Shown: positions 28,798 to 37,380, counted from the first letter of the stretch. The stretch: 64,000 nucleotides of DNA from Paenibacillus sp. ACRRX (GCF_022346885.1 NZ_JAKRNK010000002.1:558001-622000), one strand, 5' to 3'. A program made the numbers and translations. Notes: generated from the letters alone by a model not told the origin.

Positions 28798-29430
28798 TTG
28801 TCCACACCAACTAACCTGACTGCAGCGGAAGCTATGCTCTCCCGCCATTCTGTACGTAAATATGACCCTGCACATCTTATTCCTGAAGCAGAGCTGAATG
28901 AGATTCTTGAACTTGCCGCTTCCGCTCCTTCTTCATGGAACCTTCAGCACTGGCGTTTCCTTGTTATCCAGGAAGAGGCCAACAAGCAAAAGCTGCTGCC
29001 AATCGCCTACAATCAGCAGCAGATCGTTGACAGCTCGGCAGTTATCGTTGTACTTGGCGACACAGAAGCCAACTTAGTAGCAGAAGAAGTATACGGCCCT
29101 GCACTGGCTGGTGGATATATTACACAAGAAGTACATGATACTTTGGTAGGAAACGTAACCCGTGCCTATGCCAATTCGACAACGATTGGCCGCGAAGAGG
29201 CCATTCGTAACGCCTCGCTTGCTTCCATGCAGCTTATGATCGCTGCCAAAGCAAAAGGTTATGACACATGTCCAATTGGCGGCTTTAATCCCGCCCAACT
29301 GATTGAGACGTATAACATTCCTGAGCGTTATGTACCGGTCATGCTGATTACAATTGGCAAATCGCTTTCTCCAGCTCACGGTTCTGGTCGTTTCCCGTTG
29401 GAGCGTTCCGTTATCCAAGAAACGTTTTAA
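28798..29430 (+). CDS. Nitroreductase-family FMN oxidoreductase
   Basis: A 210-residue nitroreductase of the YodC/YdgI type. Family features are the FMN-binding RHSVRKYDP near residue 16, SAPSSWNLQHWRFLVI, and the C-terminal GGFNPAQLIETYNIP. It reduces quinones or nitro compounds with NAD(P)H. The start is a TTG at 28798 with AAAGGA 11 bases upstream; the nearby ATG at 28791 is in another frame and stops at once. It is a single-gene unit with a palindromic operator candidate and a terminator. Confidence 0.9.
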   Translation: MSTPTNLTAAEAMLSRHSVRKYDPAHLIPEAELNEILELAASAPSSWNLQHWRFLVIQEEANKQKLLPIAYNQQQIVDSSAVIVVLGDTEANLVAEEVYGPALAGGYITQEVHDTLVGNVTRAYANSTTIGREEAIRNASLASMQLMIAAKAKGYDTCPIGGFNPAQLIETYNIPERYVPVMLITIGKSLSPAHGSGRFPLERSVIQETF

Positions 29431-29443
29431 TTCATATCAGCAC

Positions 29444-29492
29444 ATATAGGCGGACCGTTCAGTCATCAAATGACACGGTCCGCCTATATTTT
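29444..29492 (+). terminator. Terminator of the nitroreductase gene
   Basis: TATAGGCGGACCG (29445-29457) pairs with CGGTCCGCCTATA (29476-29488), followed by TTTT. Confidence 0.9.
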
Positions 29493-29539
29493 ACTTCTAT
29501 TACGCCCTCTCTTTAAGCCATCACTTCCTATAACTTTAG

Positions 29540-29968
29540 TTACTCGTTCCGCCTAGTCCAACGCAGCATCACTTCCGTAATGCAGCAATAATTTTCTGTA
29601 GGACCACTTGAAAAACGCATGTGAAGTCCGTCTGGTGTGAACTTGACGCTTATATCTGCGCTTACTTGCGTACTTTTTAACAGGCGAATTACTTCCTTTT
29701 CATTTCCACGTTGAGCGGCATCCATCACTTCTGCTGCATAGTCCTTAGAGTCTCGTATACGTTGTAATACTCTATTCATCTGTTGCATCAAATCTAGAGA
29801 AGACCCTGCAGAAGAGCTAAAGACAGCAGTATTAACAGGGAGATACAAATCAGGACGTGACATGCTCCGATAAGTTCCCTTAGGTGACATGGCTTGCTTG
29901 TTAGTAAGTGGACGCGATGTCGTTGCAGACTGCGCCGTACCAGCCCGACGCTTCGAATTAGCATTCAT
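29540..29968 (-). CDS. Hypothetical protein
   Basis: A 142-residue protein not recognised. Residues 1-50 are basic and Ser/Thr-rich and probably disordered; residues ~55-100 form helices (LDLMQQMNRVLQRIRDSKD, AAQRGNEKEVIRLLKS); the C-terminal third looks like a beta sheet (ADISVKFTPDGLHMRFSS) and ends in TRRNE. There is no signal peptide or membrane segment. AAAGGAG precedes the ATG, so it is probably expressed. It stands alone between the nitroreductase and tdk. Confidence 0.7.
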   Translation of the reverse strand: MNANSKRRAGTAQSATTSRPLTNKQAMSPKGTYRSMSRPDLYLPVNTAVFSSSAGSSLDLMQQMNRVLQRIRDSKDYAAEVMDAAQRGNEKEVIRLLKSTQVSADISVKFTPDGLHMRFSSGPTENYCCITEVMLRWTRRNE

Positions 29969-30214
29969 GCTTGTTGTCTCCTTTACACCATTCGCTATTA
30001 CATCAGCCTATGACAGCGCCCAGACAATGGTGACGACACACTGATGTAAGCATCGTTCTATTTATTTGATAAGAGTTATATCAATAAATTCTTCGCAAAT
30101 CACACAACAAACAGTTAAAAAAATAACCATTCTGCTGCTGATTATTATTCACTTTTGGGGTCAATATGCTATGATATATTTTCGACCATATTGATCAGAT
30201 CGGAGTGGCTGAGG

Positions 30215-30787
30215 TTGGCTCAATTATATTTTCGCTACGGCGCAATGAATAGCGGTAAGTCCATAGAAATTTTAAAAGTGGCGCATAACTATGAAGAACA
30301 GAATAAATCCGTACTTATTTTTACTTCGGCGTTGGATAATCGCGATGAGGTAGGCTACGTCAAGTCTCGGATCGGCATACGAGCCAAAGCAACTGCTATT
30401 TATTCGGATACAGACGTATATGCCCTTACGGCAAGCTGCCAGGAAAAGATATCTTGCGTGCTCATTGATGAAGTACAATTTTTGAATCAAAACCAGATTT
30501 TGCAGCTAACCAGAATTGTTGACGAACTTCGTATACCTGTGATGGGATTTGGATTAAAAAATGATTTTCGCAATGAGCTGTTTGAAGGCAGTAAATATAT
30601 GCTTCTTTACGCGGATAAGATTGAGGAAATGAAGACGATTTGCTGGTTCTGTGAACGAAAAGCAACCATGAACTTGCGTGTCAACGAGCACGGGCAGCCT
30701 GTATATAGCGGAGAACAGATTCTTATTGGTGGGAATGATACCTATTATCCGGTCTGTCGCAAATGTCATGCCCAACCCTCATTATAG
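30215..30787 (+). CDS. tdk: Thymidine kinase
   Basis: A 190-residue type II thymidine kinase that phosphorylates thymidine in the salvage pathway. The P-loop GAMNSGKS is at residues 9-16, the Walker B-like LIDEVQFL follows, and two zinc cysteine pairs are seen in CWFCERKA and CRKCH. The TTG at 30215 gives the canonical start [16 protein letters not shown] and has GGAG nine bases upstream; the frame is open further to 30155 but those residues do not match the family. Confidence 0.94.
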   Translation: MAQLYFRYGAMNSGKSIEILKVAHNYEEQNKSVLIFTSALDNRDEVGYVKSRIGIRAKATAIYSDTDVYALTASCQEKISCVLIDEVQFLNQNQILQLTRIVDELRIPVMGFGLKNDFRNELFEGSKYMLLYADKIEEMKTICWFCERKATMNLRVNEHGQPVYSGEQILIGGNDTYYPVCRKCHAQPSL

Positions 30788-30856
30788 CTTGCATTTATAT
30801 ACGTTCATGTGTACATTCATGGTAAAGCAAACTTTGTCCTATTCAGAGGTGTTATC

Positions 30857-31219
30857 ATGATTAATCATATAGCGACAGCGGCCGTATACGTAGCAGATCA
30901 ACAACGCGCCAAGGCATTCTGGGTCGAGAAGATCGGCTTCAAAGTTATAGCCGAATATCCGATGGGCCCTTACGCAACTTGGCTTGAGGTCGGGCCAGCA
31001 GGTGCTGCTAGCCGCCTTGTCATCTACCCTCGTGCTTTGATGGAGGATTGGCACGAAAAACGGCCGTCTGTCGTGTTTCTGTGCGAAGACGTCCAAGCGG
31101 CCTACGATACGTTAAAGGCAAGGGGTGTTGTATTCCAGGGTGAACCCCAGCAAATGCAATGGGGTACTTACACTACGTTTCAAGATGAGGACGGCAACTC
31201 CTTTTTACTCAAACAGTGA
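30857..31219 (+). CDS. VOC-superfamily (glyoxalase/bleomycin-resistance-like) protein
   Basis: A 120-residue protein with the two beta-alpha-beta-beta-beta halves of the vicinal-oxygen-chelate fold: INHIATAAVYVADQQRAKAFW at the start (in parts) and GTYTTFQDEDGNSFLLKQ at the end. The final Glu/Asp (DEDGN) is at the usual metal-ligand position. Substrate unknown. The start at 30857 has AGAGGTG upstream. It follows tdk by 69 bases and ends at a bidirectional terminator. Confidence 0.88.
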   Translation: MINHIATAAVYVADQQRAKAFWVEKIGFKVIAEYPMGPYATWLEVGPAGAASRLVIYPRALMEDWHEKRPSVVFLCEDVQAAYDTLKARGVVFQGEPQQMQWGTYTTFQDEDGNSFLLKQ

Positions 31220-31254
31220 AACGGGACCGCTTGCGGATACTAATAGTTGGCGCA

Positions 31255-31284
31255 AATAAAGCAGGCCATTAATGGCCTGCTTTA
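31255..31284. terminator. Bidirectional terminator
   Basis: ATAAAGCAGGCCATT-AATGGCCTGCTTTAT is a perfect inverted repeat with A/T flanks between two convergent genes. Confidence 0.88.
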
Positions 31285-31299
31285 TAAATTGAAAACAAC

Positions 31300-31794
31300 T
31301 TAATTGACATAGCTTTGATGCCAGTCGGAATCGTGTGTCAACAAAAACTCCTCTGTTGTTACATACAGTGGAATGTTAGGTAATTCATTTAAATAGTGTC
31401 CTTGAATTAATTTATCATAGTGAACCTGACGGTTCCTTGTCCCGTTAACGACAGGCAACTGGGTATTCTCATCCATGTAGTCATCAACCGCAGCTTGTAC
31501 CATGTCCAAATAACGAGGAATATGCTTGTCTTGTTCTTCAAATATTTGATACGTGAAACGGGACATATAGAACTTCTGATTGGAGATCCCGCCCAGATAA
31601 CGACGCAATCGATATAAATCGATACTCTGGTCTTCACGTAATAATTGTGTACGTATCATCTGCTCAGGCATATCATGTTCCCAAGCTAACATGGCACGCT
31701 TTACATCTTTCAAAGTGACCACTACTTCTTCATACTCATAATTTTTATTTTTCGCTTTAACGACGCTGCGGTACCAGTTAGTCAGCCATTTCAT
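31300..31794 (-). CDS. Conserved Firmicutes protein (DUF3939-like)
   Basis: A 164-residue soluble protein with a basic N-terminus, VTLKDVKRAMLAWEHDMPE, a central RRYLGGISNQKFYMSRFTYQ and PRYLDMVQAAVDDYMDE, and a C-terminal NIPLYVTTEEFLLTHDSD. This pattern recalls DUF3939 proteins of spore formers; the function is unknown. An extended -10 promoter (TGCTATAAT) and a cre-like sequence at 31855-31868 lie upstream, suggesting carbon control. Confidence 0.65.
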   Translation of the reverse strand: MKWLTNWYRSVVKAKNKNYEYEEVVVTLKDVKRAMLAWEHDMPEQMIRTQLLREDQSIDLYRLRRYLGGISNQKFYMSRFTYQIFEEQDKHIPRYLDMVQAAVDDYMDENTQLPVVNGTRNRQVHYDKLIQGHYLNELPNIPLYVTTEEFLLTHDSDWHQSYVN

Positions 31795-31854
31795 GTCTGA
31801 ACACTCCTCTCAATACGGCATTACTATAGAAAGTAAATAATTAAACCGCTATGT

Positions 31855-31884
31855 TGTATCCGCTTACAATTATATTATAGCACA
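31855..31884 (-). promoter_or_regulatory. Extended -10 promoter with cre-like site
   Basis: On the minus strand TGCTATAAT is followed by TGTAAGCGGATACA (31855-31868), one mismatch from the CcpA consensus TGWAANCGNTNWCA. Placed just after the -10, binding would block transcription of the DUF3939-like gene. Confidence 0.5.
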
Positions 31885-31970
31885 AATTAGCTGTCTTGAG
31901 AGCCTTTATTGTCTAATTCCATATATTTAGATTTAAATTATAAAAACAATATATGTGTAATAACGTAATA

Positions 31971-32066
31971 AAGCCGTGTCCGCATACGCTGCACAATTAT
32001 AGACACACGAGTCCCTCATTCCATCATTAGGATTGTTGTCTATTGCAGCGTACGCAACACGGCGTT
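31971..32066 (-). terminator. Large hairpin after metE
   Basis: GCCGTGTCCGCATACGCTGCA and TGCAGCGTACGCAACACGGC are nearly complementary (two or three mismatches) around a ~50-base loop. On the minus strand it lies just past metE and is followed by TTTATTACG, so it may act as a weak terminator or 3' stabiliser. Confidence 0.55.
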
Positions 32067-32087
32067 AAGTTAATTCTAGCTTATTAA

Positions 32088-34454
32088 TTAGGTGTTTTTG
32101 GTTGTTAAATGTTCACGAGCTTGCTGCGCTGCTTTAACCATATTGGACAATGCAGCGATCGTTTCCTGCTCATTTCTAGTCTTCAAACCGCAGTCTGGAT
32201 TAATCCAGAAGGTACGTGCAGGCATCACTTGTAGTACCGATTCGATAAAGGAAGCCATTTCTGCTGTAGCAGGTATGCGCGGACTGTGAATATCATAGAC
32301 ACCAAGCCCGATGCCCAGCTCATATTGATGCTTAGCGAATACTTCTACGATGTCTCCTCCGCTGCGTGCTGTCTCTACGGAGATGACATCTGCATCCATT
32401 TCCCGGATCAAGTCGACCATATCCGAGAAATCACAGTAACACATATGTGTATGCACCTGCGTCTCCGGTTTTACGCCACTTGTCGTCAGGCGGAACGCTT
32501 TAACCGTCCATTCACGGTATCCTTGCTTGTCATCTGGATGCAGCGGCATACCCTCTTTGACCGCTGGCTCATCGACCTGAATCATGCCAATGCCCGCTTC
32601 TTCCAAAGCTTGAATCTCTTGACGAAGCGCCCATGACAATTGGTAGGCTGCTTCCTCACGTGAAATATCATCGCGTACGAACGACCAATTTAAGATGGTC
32701 ACTGGTCCTGTTAACATTCCTTTTACCGGTTTGCTGGTAAGGGATTGGGCATATTCCGTCTCGACGACCGTCATCGCTTCCACAAATGCTACATCCCCGT
32801 ACAATACAGGCGGCTTCACGCAGCGCGAACCGTAAGATTGCACCCAACCGTTCTTGGTAAATACGAACCCTTCCAACTTCTCACCAAAGTACTCTACCAT
32901 ATCTGTACGTTCAAATTCACCATGAACAAGCACATCGATACCAATTTGTTCTTGAATATCAATCCACCGTTTCATTTCGGCTTGCAAATACGCTGTGTAT
33001 GCAGCCTCACTCCACTCGCCTTTGCGGAACTTTAAGCGAGCTTTACGAACTTCAGCTGTCTGCGGCAAACTCCCGATTGAAGTTGTAGGCAGCAGCGGGA
33101 GGTTGGACCAGCGAGCTTGATGTAATGCCAGACGTTCGGAGAACGGAACACGTGTCCACGCTTCCTCAGACGACTGAATCCGTAATAATTCTTCTTTCAC
33201 CTGCGGGCGGTTGCGTTCTGGCAAGCTGCGCCATTCAGCAACAGCTTGCGCACTGGCAGCGATACCAGCTTCCGTGTCCGCCGTAGGATTCGCGAGATGC
33301 TGGGCCAGAAGTTCGAGTTCAACCAGCTTCTCATCCGCTCCGGTTAAGATCGTACGTACATATTCTGGAAGCTCAGTCTCGCTGCTTAACGTCAATGGAA
33401 CATGCAGCAAGCTGCAGGACGGCTGCACGATCCAACGTTCAGCTGGTACTTGAGGCTTCACATATTGTGTCAACAGCTCTGTCACTGCGGCAAGATCGGT
33501 CTTCCAAATGTTGCGTCCATCGATGACGCCAAGAGCAATGCGCTTATCAGCAGGGAATCCAAGTTTTTGAATTGCCTCCAGGTTACGCGCTTTCCCATGT
33601 ACAAGATCGAGACCAAGTACGTCAACAGGCAGCTCTACAAACGATTCATAGTCAGATACGCTTTCAAAGTAAGTTTGCACCCAAATGGAGAGGGATGGAG
33701 ACTGTGCACGAAGATATGTGTATATCTCTTTGACGGCTACCCATTCTTCTTTATTCATCGGCAGCACGAATCCCGGTTCATCCAACTGAACATTTGTAAC
33801 CCCTTCAGCAGCAAGAGCAACAAGCACTTCGCCATATACGACAGCAAACTGTTTTGCGACAGCAGCACGATCGGCCGCAGCAATTCCTTTCATTAAGCGA
33901 ACAAATGTATAAGGTCCGACGAGGACTGGCTTCCATACGGACACGTCCACACTTCCCGCCTGCTTCGCACGGCGTACTGCTGCTACCGGATGGTTATACA
34001 ACAGTTCAGGTGCACGGCCTTCCCATTCTGGAACGATGTAATGATAGTTGGTATTAAACCATTTTGTCATCTCGCATGCAGTTGATTGTGCAGTACCGCG
34101 CGCCATGCCAAATGTAACATCTATTATCGCTTGGGGTGTACCAGCAGCATCACTTTGTGATGACTTCAATGTGTCCAACTGATCGGCAAACTCATGACGG
34201 AAACGTTCAGGGATAATATCAAACATAACTGCAGTATCCAGTACGTGATCGTACCACGTATAATCTTGCACAGGAACATAAGACAGCTTGGCGTCAACCA
34301 ACGTCGTAAGACGCTCTGCTTCAATACGGTTTAACTCCGTTTCCAATTGTGCAGAAGAAGTTTTGCCTCCCCAATATTGTTCCAATGCTTTTTTCCATTC
34401 ACGATTGTACCCGATACGAGGATATCCGATGACACTAGTGTTTAATTGACCCAT
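32088..34454 (-). CDS. metE: Cobalamin-independent methionine synthase
   Basis: MetE transfers a methyl group from 5-methyltetrahydrofolate (polyglutamate) directly to homocysteine. The 788-residue protein has the duplicated barrel; the zinc ligands are in VHTHMCYCD (His and Cys), in DVISVETARSG (Glu) and in NPDCGLKTR (Cys) near the C-terminus. The N-terminal GYPRIGYNREWKKALE is typical. GGGGAGG lies eight bases before the ATG. The long leader carries a cobalamin riboswitch and terminator, so the gene is off when B12 is available. Confidence 0.97.
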   Translation of the reverse strand: MGQLNTSVIGYPRIGYNREWKKALEQYWGGKTSSAQLETELNRIEAERLTTLVDAKLSYVPVQDYTWYDHVLDTAVMFDIIPERFRHEFADQLDTLKSSQSDAAGTPQAIIDVTFGMARGTAQSTACEMTKWFNTNYHYIVPEWEGRAPELLYNHPVAAVRRAKQAGSVDVSVWKPVLVGPYTFVRLMKGIAAADRAAVAKQFAVVYGEVLVALAAEGVTNVQLDEPGFVLPMNKEEWVAVKEIYTYLRAQSPSLSIWVQTYFESVSDYESFVELPVDVLGLDLVHGKARNLEAIQKLGFPADKRIALGVIDGRNIWKTDLAAVTELLTQYVKPQVPAERWIVQPSCSLLHVPLTLSSETELPEYVRTILTGADEKLVELELLAQHLANPTADTEAGIAASAQAVAEWRSLPERNRPQVKEELLRIQSSEEAWTRVPFSERLALHQARWSNLPLLPTTSIGSLPQTAEVRKARLKFRKGEWSEAAYTAYLQAEMKRWIDIQEQIGIDVLVHGEFERTDMVEYFGEKLEGFVFTKNGWVQSYGSRCVKPPVLYGDVAFVEAMTVVETEYAQSLTSKPVKGMLTGPVTILNWSFVRDDISREEAAYQLSWALRQEIQALEEAGIGMIQVDEPAVKEGMPLHPDDKQGYREWTVKAFRLTTSGVKPETQVHTHMCYCDFSDMVDLIREMDADVISVETARSGGDIVEVFAKHQYELGIGLGVYDIHSPRIPATAEMASFIESVLQVMPARTFWINPDCGLKTRNEQETIAALSNMVKAAQQAREHLTTKNT

Positions 34455-34497
34455 TGTTGCAGCCTCCCCAAATTGAATGTCAAATTATAATTTGCTG

Positions 34498-34521
34498 TTA
34501 CGTCATTACGTCGTTACGTCT
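34498..34521 (-). repeat. Three tandem TTACGTC octamers in the metE leader
   Basis: TTACGTCA, TTACGTCG and TTACGTCT follow each other without gaps between the attenuator terminator and the metE ribosome binding site. Confidence 0.75.
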
Positions 34522-34531
34522 TCGAAAACAC

Positions 34532-34575
34532 AAAAAAGGGCATTGCTATCTTTGCATACAAAGATAGCAATGCCC
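34532..34575 (-). terminator. Attenuator terminator of the metE leader
   Basis: GGGCATTGCTATCTTT (34538-34553) and AAAGATAGCAATGCCC (34560-34575) form a perfect 16-base stem; on the minus strand it is followed by six T's. It lies between the cobalamin aptamer and metE and is the expression platform. Confidence 0.92.
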
Positions 34576-34799
34576 GTAAACGTCATGTCAAAGAACAACA
34601 TCAGATGTGCGTATAGCTCCTTGAATTCAACTACCTCTTACATTCTATCTGCTTACGTCAGACGAATGCAGTCTTGCGTATTATACGCATATGACAGCAG
34701 TTAAACACCAAGATTATCCGCGATACATAAAGCTCTCCTCGGTCTGGTTCTATGCCAGCCATCAAGCCTTATGAAGGAACATCCGTGTTCACGTAACAC

Positions 34800-34998
34800 C
34801 TCCCTATCTCCCGTAGGTTATGCAGTGTCGTCAGAACGGGCAGGTCTCCTGGCTTCAACCTCATCGATGTCAACTGCCTTCCCGATCATCAAGACCAGTG
34901 GCATAGTTAGCTGCATCTCAGCTGTTACAGTGGCGGGACCGCGTCGGTATTGCACCGACTTCCCTATTAAGCTTTGACGTTACCCAAAGCACCTGTTC
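34800..34998 (-). promoter_or_regulatory. Cobalamin riboswitch controlling metE
   Basis: Read on the minus strand, the leader contains the conserved 5' ACAGGTGC-type segment (34983-34998), the GGTGCAATACCGA... and GGTCCCGCCACTGT core (complement of 34925-34965), and the B12 box AGCCAGGAGACCTGCC (34839-34854). This is the AdoCbl/MeCbl aptamer. Placement upstream of metE with a downstream terminator fits known B12-dependent shut-off of the B12-independent methionine synthase. Boundaries are approximate. Confidence 0.93.
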
Positions 34999-35015
34999 TC
35001 ATCTATTCAATTGCG

Positions 35016-35032
35016 TTGGTTATCGTAACCAA
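35016..35032. promoter_or_regulatory. Palindrome at the metE transcription start
   Basis: TTGGTTA-TCG-TAACCAA is a perfect 7-3-7 palindrome beginning just after the -10 of the metE promoter. It may be an operator or a 5' hairpin of the leader RNA. Confidence 0.5.
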
Positions 35033-35040
35033 TTGTCCTG

Positions 35041-35069
35041 ATTATATCTGCTGCATGAACAAATGACAA
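35041..35069 (-). promoter_or_regulatory. metE promoter
   Basis: On the minus strand TTGTCA (35064-35069) and TATAAT (35041-35046) with a 17-base spacer, about 45 bases ahead of the aptamer. Confidence 0.85.
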
Positions 35070-35369
35070 GCTTTTATTATCTAGTGTATTTATCGGAATA
35101 GAGGTAAATACAATTAAATTAATCAAATAAACAAAATTTTCTCGCGTCTTGGGCTGATCCGTCTTCCCAAAATCCATTTCATTTTATTCATCTTCACCAA
35201 GCCCCATAACTAAAAATACTTATAGCCGTCAGCAGGCTTGCAAATTTAACTAGGGGCATCCGCTACCGCACCCTTAACAAAAAAACTAAGTAATAACAGG
35301 GCGTATGTTGCATTGCAGTTTGAGCGATAAGTACGTTATGCAGCACAAGGAGTTGTTAATAGCTTTGAT
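35070..35369. other. Intergenic region, nothing recognised
   Basis: The 300 bases between the metE promoter and the HD-domain gene hold no convincing reading frame, hairpin or repeat. Confidence 0.5.
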
Positions 35370-35807
35370 TTAATCTGACAGCAGCTCGTCTAGCGCTTTT
35401 TGATATTTCAAATTTCTTATATAATCTTGTTCAGTCGGCGACTCAATTCTTGATAAGTTCATGTTATCCATAATATCTGCAATCTTAACGCTTCTAGCAA
35501 CGGGAACAGATTTCAAACGCTGAATGAACTCGATATACGATTCATCTTTATGTCTAGTCAGACATTCAATTGCAAATACTGTATCTTCGGATAATCCGAG
35601 CTCAAGTAATTCTTTGCTATTGAGCTCGGTATCCTCTAAAACATCATGCAGAACCGCTACAATTTTTTCTTCCTCGCTTTTCATTTTCAACATGACACGA
35701 AGCGGATGCAGTATGTAGGGATTACCACCTTTGTCCACTTGTCCATCGTGAGCTTTTGTAGCGAGTATAATAGCTTTGCTTATGTTGTTCAACGAATCAG
35801 CTCCCAT
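35370..35807 (-). CDS. Small HD-domain (p)ppGpp hydrolase-like protein
   Basis: A 145-residue stand-alone HD domain of the RelA/SpoT hydrolase type (MESH1-like). Conserved parts are AHDGQVDKGGNPYILHPLRV near the N-terminus, the HD pair in VAVLHDVLEDT and the later KIADIMDNMN with the final metal-binding Asp. No synthetase domain is present. It would hydrolyse alarmones or related pyrophosphorylated nucleotides. Monocistronic on the minus strand as far as can be seen. Confidence 0.82.
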   Translation of the reverse strand: MGADSLNNISKAIILATKAHDGQVDKGGNPYILHPLRVMLKMKSEEEKIVAVLHDVLEDTELNSKELLELGLSEDTVFAIECLTRHKDESYIEFIQRLKSVPVARSVKIADIMDNMNLSRIESPTEQDYIRNLKYQKALDELLSD

Positions 35808-35892
35808 AACACTGATTTTTAGCTCAAGCCACTATTCAACGATCATTCTATCATTTTCCACTATCCGACCTGATCGCACATTGGATTCAGAC

Positions 35893-36144
35893 TTAGTCTC
35901 TTGGATAATCCAGACTCATAATATCCATAAACGGAACCTTAATCGTTGCACCTTCTTGATTTACATGTACTTTACCTGTACGAGAGTCCAATTGGACAAT
36001 CTGTCCTTTCACTCCCTCATCCCATCCCCATACTGTAAGGACAACAATAGATTCTTCTTGATAGGCTTCTGTTATCTGATTACCAAGTTCCTCTAGTACA
36101 AATTCATCACGTGTAGGTCGTTTTGGTACTTTTGCCTTTGCCAT
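35893..36144 (-). CDS. YolD-like protein
   Basis: An 83-residue protein of the YolD family; residues ~30-75 have the pattern IVVLTVWGWDEGVKGQIVQL then KVPFMDIMSLDY typical of YolD. YolD-type proteins are often next to UV-damage polymerases (uvrX/dinP) or mobile DNA; here no polymerase is adjacent. AGGAGG lies seven bases before the ATG. Confidence 0.75.
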   Translation of the reverse strand: MAKAKVPKRPTRDEFVLEELGNQITEAYQEESIVVLTVWGWDEGVKGQIVQLDSRTGKVHVNQEGATIKVPFMDIMSLDYPRD

Positions 36145-36197
36145 GTGTCAACCTCCTGTACTCATGCAAGTATAAATTTAATAATCTATCTTTATAG

Positions 36198-36653
36198 TCA
36201 TTTAAACCTATACAAAGTGACTTCATATTCCATAAACACTTCACTTAAAATGCTACTTACTGCGTCCCAATCCCCATTTGCCAACCCGCAACCAATGTTA
36301 TAAGGCAAAGCTACACTTAAATTATTTAGTACTGCGTAATCTCTTAATGTTTCTAGGGCAGCTTTAAGAGCTTCATAATTAGTATACACTGTTTTTTGTC
36401 TTCCATAGTTTAATTGCCCATATAGATTGGCTACTTCATTCGATCCAGTATTAATGATCTGACACTTGCCAAGCAATTGAGACGGGCTCTGGTGTTTGGA
36501 GCAGAAATCTTTATACATGGGATAGAGGTTAGAATAGGCTGCCCTCAGCGACTTGGCGATACCTGATCCCATTACACCCTGACAATTAACTTGATGCCCA
36601 ATGATATCTTCTGTTGCTTTTAATAAATCACCCTCTACAATATGCACAGCCAT
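36198..36653 (-). CDS. Macro-domain protein (TARG1-like ADP-ribosylglycohydrolase family)
   Basis: A 151-residue macro domain. Motifs are EGDLLKATEDIIGHQVNCQG, VMGSGIAKSLR and the GCGLANGDWDAV loop near the C-terminus that lines the ADP-ribose pocket. Such proteins bind or remove ADP-ribose (from protein, nucleic acid or ADP-ribose-1''-phosphate). The start MAVHIVEGDLL at 36653 matches the family; the frame is open to 36701. A 19-base tandem repeat (36671-36708) lies in its upstream region. Confidence 0.85.
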   Translation of the reverse strand: MAVHIVEGDLLKATEDIIGHQVNCQGVMGSGIAKSLRAAYSNLYPMYKDFCSKHQSPSQLLGKCQIINTGSNEVANLYGQLNYGRQKTVYTNYEALKAALETLRDYAVLNNLSVALPYNIGCGLANGDWDAVSSILSEVFMEYEVTLYRFK

Positions 36654-36670
36654 TTGTAAATGTCTCCTCT

Positions 36671-36708
36671 TAATATATTCATTCAAAATTAATATACTCA
36701 TTCAAAAT
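36671..36708. repeat. Tandem 19-bp direct repeat upstream of the macro-domain gene
   Basis: TAATATATTCATTCAAAAT (36671-36689) and TAATATACTCATTCAAAAT (36690-36708) are adjacent and differ at one base. Confidence 0.8.
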
Positions 36709-36779
36709 TTGTTGCTATGGCCTCCGCCTTCTTCACATGTGTAAACGTTTAATTGTTCGGCCCTTATTGGCCACAAAAA

Positions 36780-36841
36780 TGCACCCCCTAGAATCATTGG
36801 ATACCCTAAGGGTTGTTCCAATGTGTATTCTAAGGGGTGCA
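36780..36841 (-). terminator. 62-bp palindrome, probable terminator
   Basis: TGCACCCC-C-TAGAAT pairs with ATTCTA-A-GGGGTGCA, CATTGGA with TCCAATG, and TACCCT with AGGGTT, giving an almost complete hairpin. On the minus strand ATTTTTGTGG follows, consistent with a terminator for the HesB-like gene, although it lies 125 bases past its stop. Confidence 0.6.
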
Positions 36842-36965
36842 CTTTATTAATAAAGGCGAAGGTATCCAAGTGTAGTTGCACGAATATAATTTAGCTATGT
36901 GCCGGTTATACGAACCATACATCGCTTCATTGAATATAACGACCGCCAATTTCCAGTAAGATCAA

Positions 36966-37247
36966 CTAGCCTTCCCGAACAAAGACTATTTCTTCGTTCC
37001 GCTCGTCAATTGTCAGCTGCTCATTCTCCAAGAACCAGATATCATTCTGCTCCATGTAAAATGTGATGCCGTTCAACTGCACCGTCACAGCCGGATATCG
37101 CGGACTATCCTTCATAATACCAAATGAGTAGGGTCCTGTCGCGCTGAATCCACTGTATCGGACAAAGACACGTACGCTATCGCCAGCTACAAATCCCCAT
37201 TCAGATTGAAAACGTTGTACAGCTTCAGAGGTTACCCGCAATTGCAT
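36966..37247 (-). CDS. HesB/IscA-like protein without cysteines (YneR type)
   Basis: A 93-residue protein of the HesB-like fold (MQLRVTSEAVQRFQ, GDSVRVFVRYSG, GITFYMEQNDIWFLE). The cysteines that bind iron-sulfur clusters in IscA/SufA are absent, as in the Bacillus YneR subgroup, so it is not a cluster carrier. The ATG at 37247 has GAGGAGG seven bases upstream. Function unknown. Confidence 0.8.
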   Translation of the reverse strand: MQLRVTSEAVQRFQSEWGFVAGDSVRVFVRYSGFSATGPYSFGIMKDSPRYPAVTVQLNGITFYMEQNDIWFLENEQLTIDERNEEIVFVREG

Positions 37248-37380
37248 ATGACTTCCTCCTCTATCATCTTCTATTAGCTCATCCTGATGTATTTGCGATG
37301 AACTTCTGTAACAATGATCATAACATGTTATGTCCAAATTGCCTACTCATACCCTATTATCTATTACCAAATTTAAGAAA

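Noticed and set aside
34576..34800. SAM (S-box) riboswitch in the metE leader
   Set aside because: The S-box core pattern was not found; the region fits the 3' part of the cobalamin riboswitch and its linker.
36671..36708. FadR half-site (TGAATGAATA on the minus strand) ahead of the macro-domain gene
   Set aside because: The second half of the FadR palindrome is absent and the gene is unrelated to fatty acids; the match comes from the AT-rich tandem repeat.
36737..36750. cre-like sequence TGTAAACGTTTAAT
   Set aside because: The last two conserved bases do not fit and it lies well upstream of the macro-domain gene without a clear promoter.
35370..37247. Possible defence island (HD hydrolase, YolD-like, macro domain, HesB-like)
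   Set aside because: The genes are spaced apart with separate upstream regions, are all found as ordinary single genes in Firmicutes, and there is no effector or mobile element.
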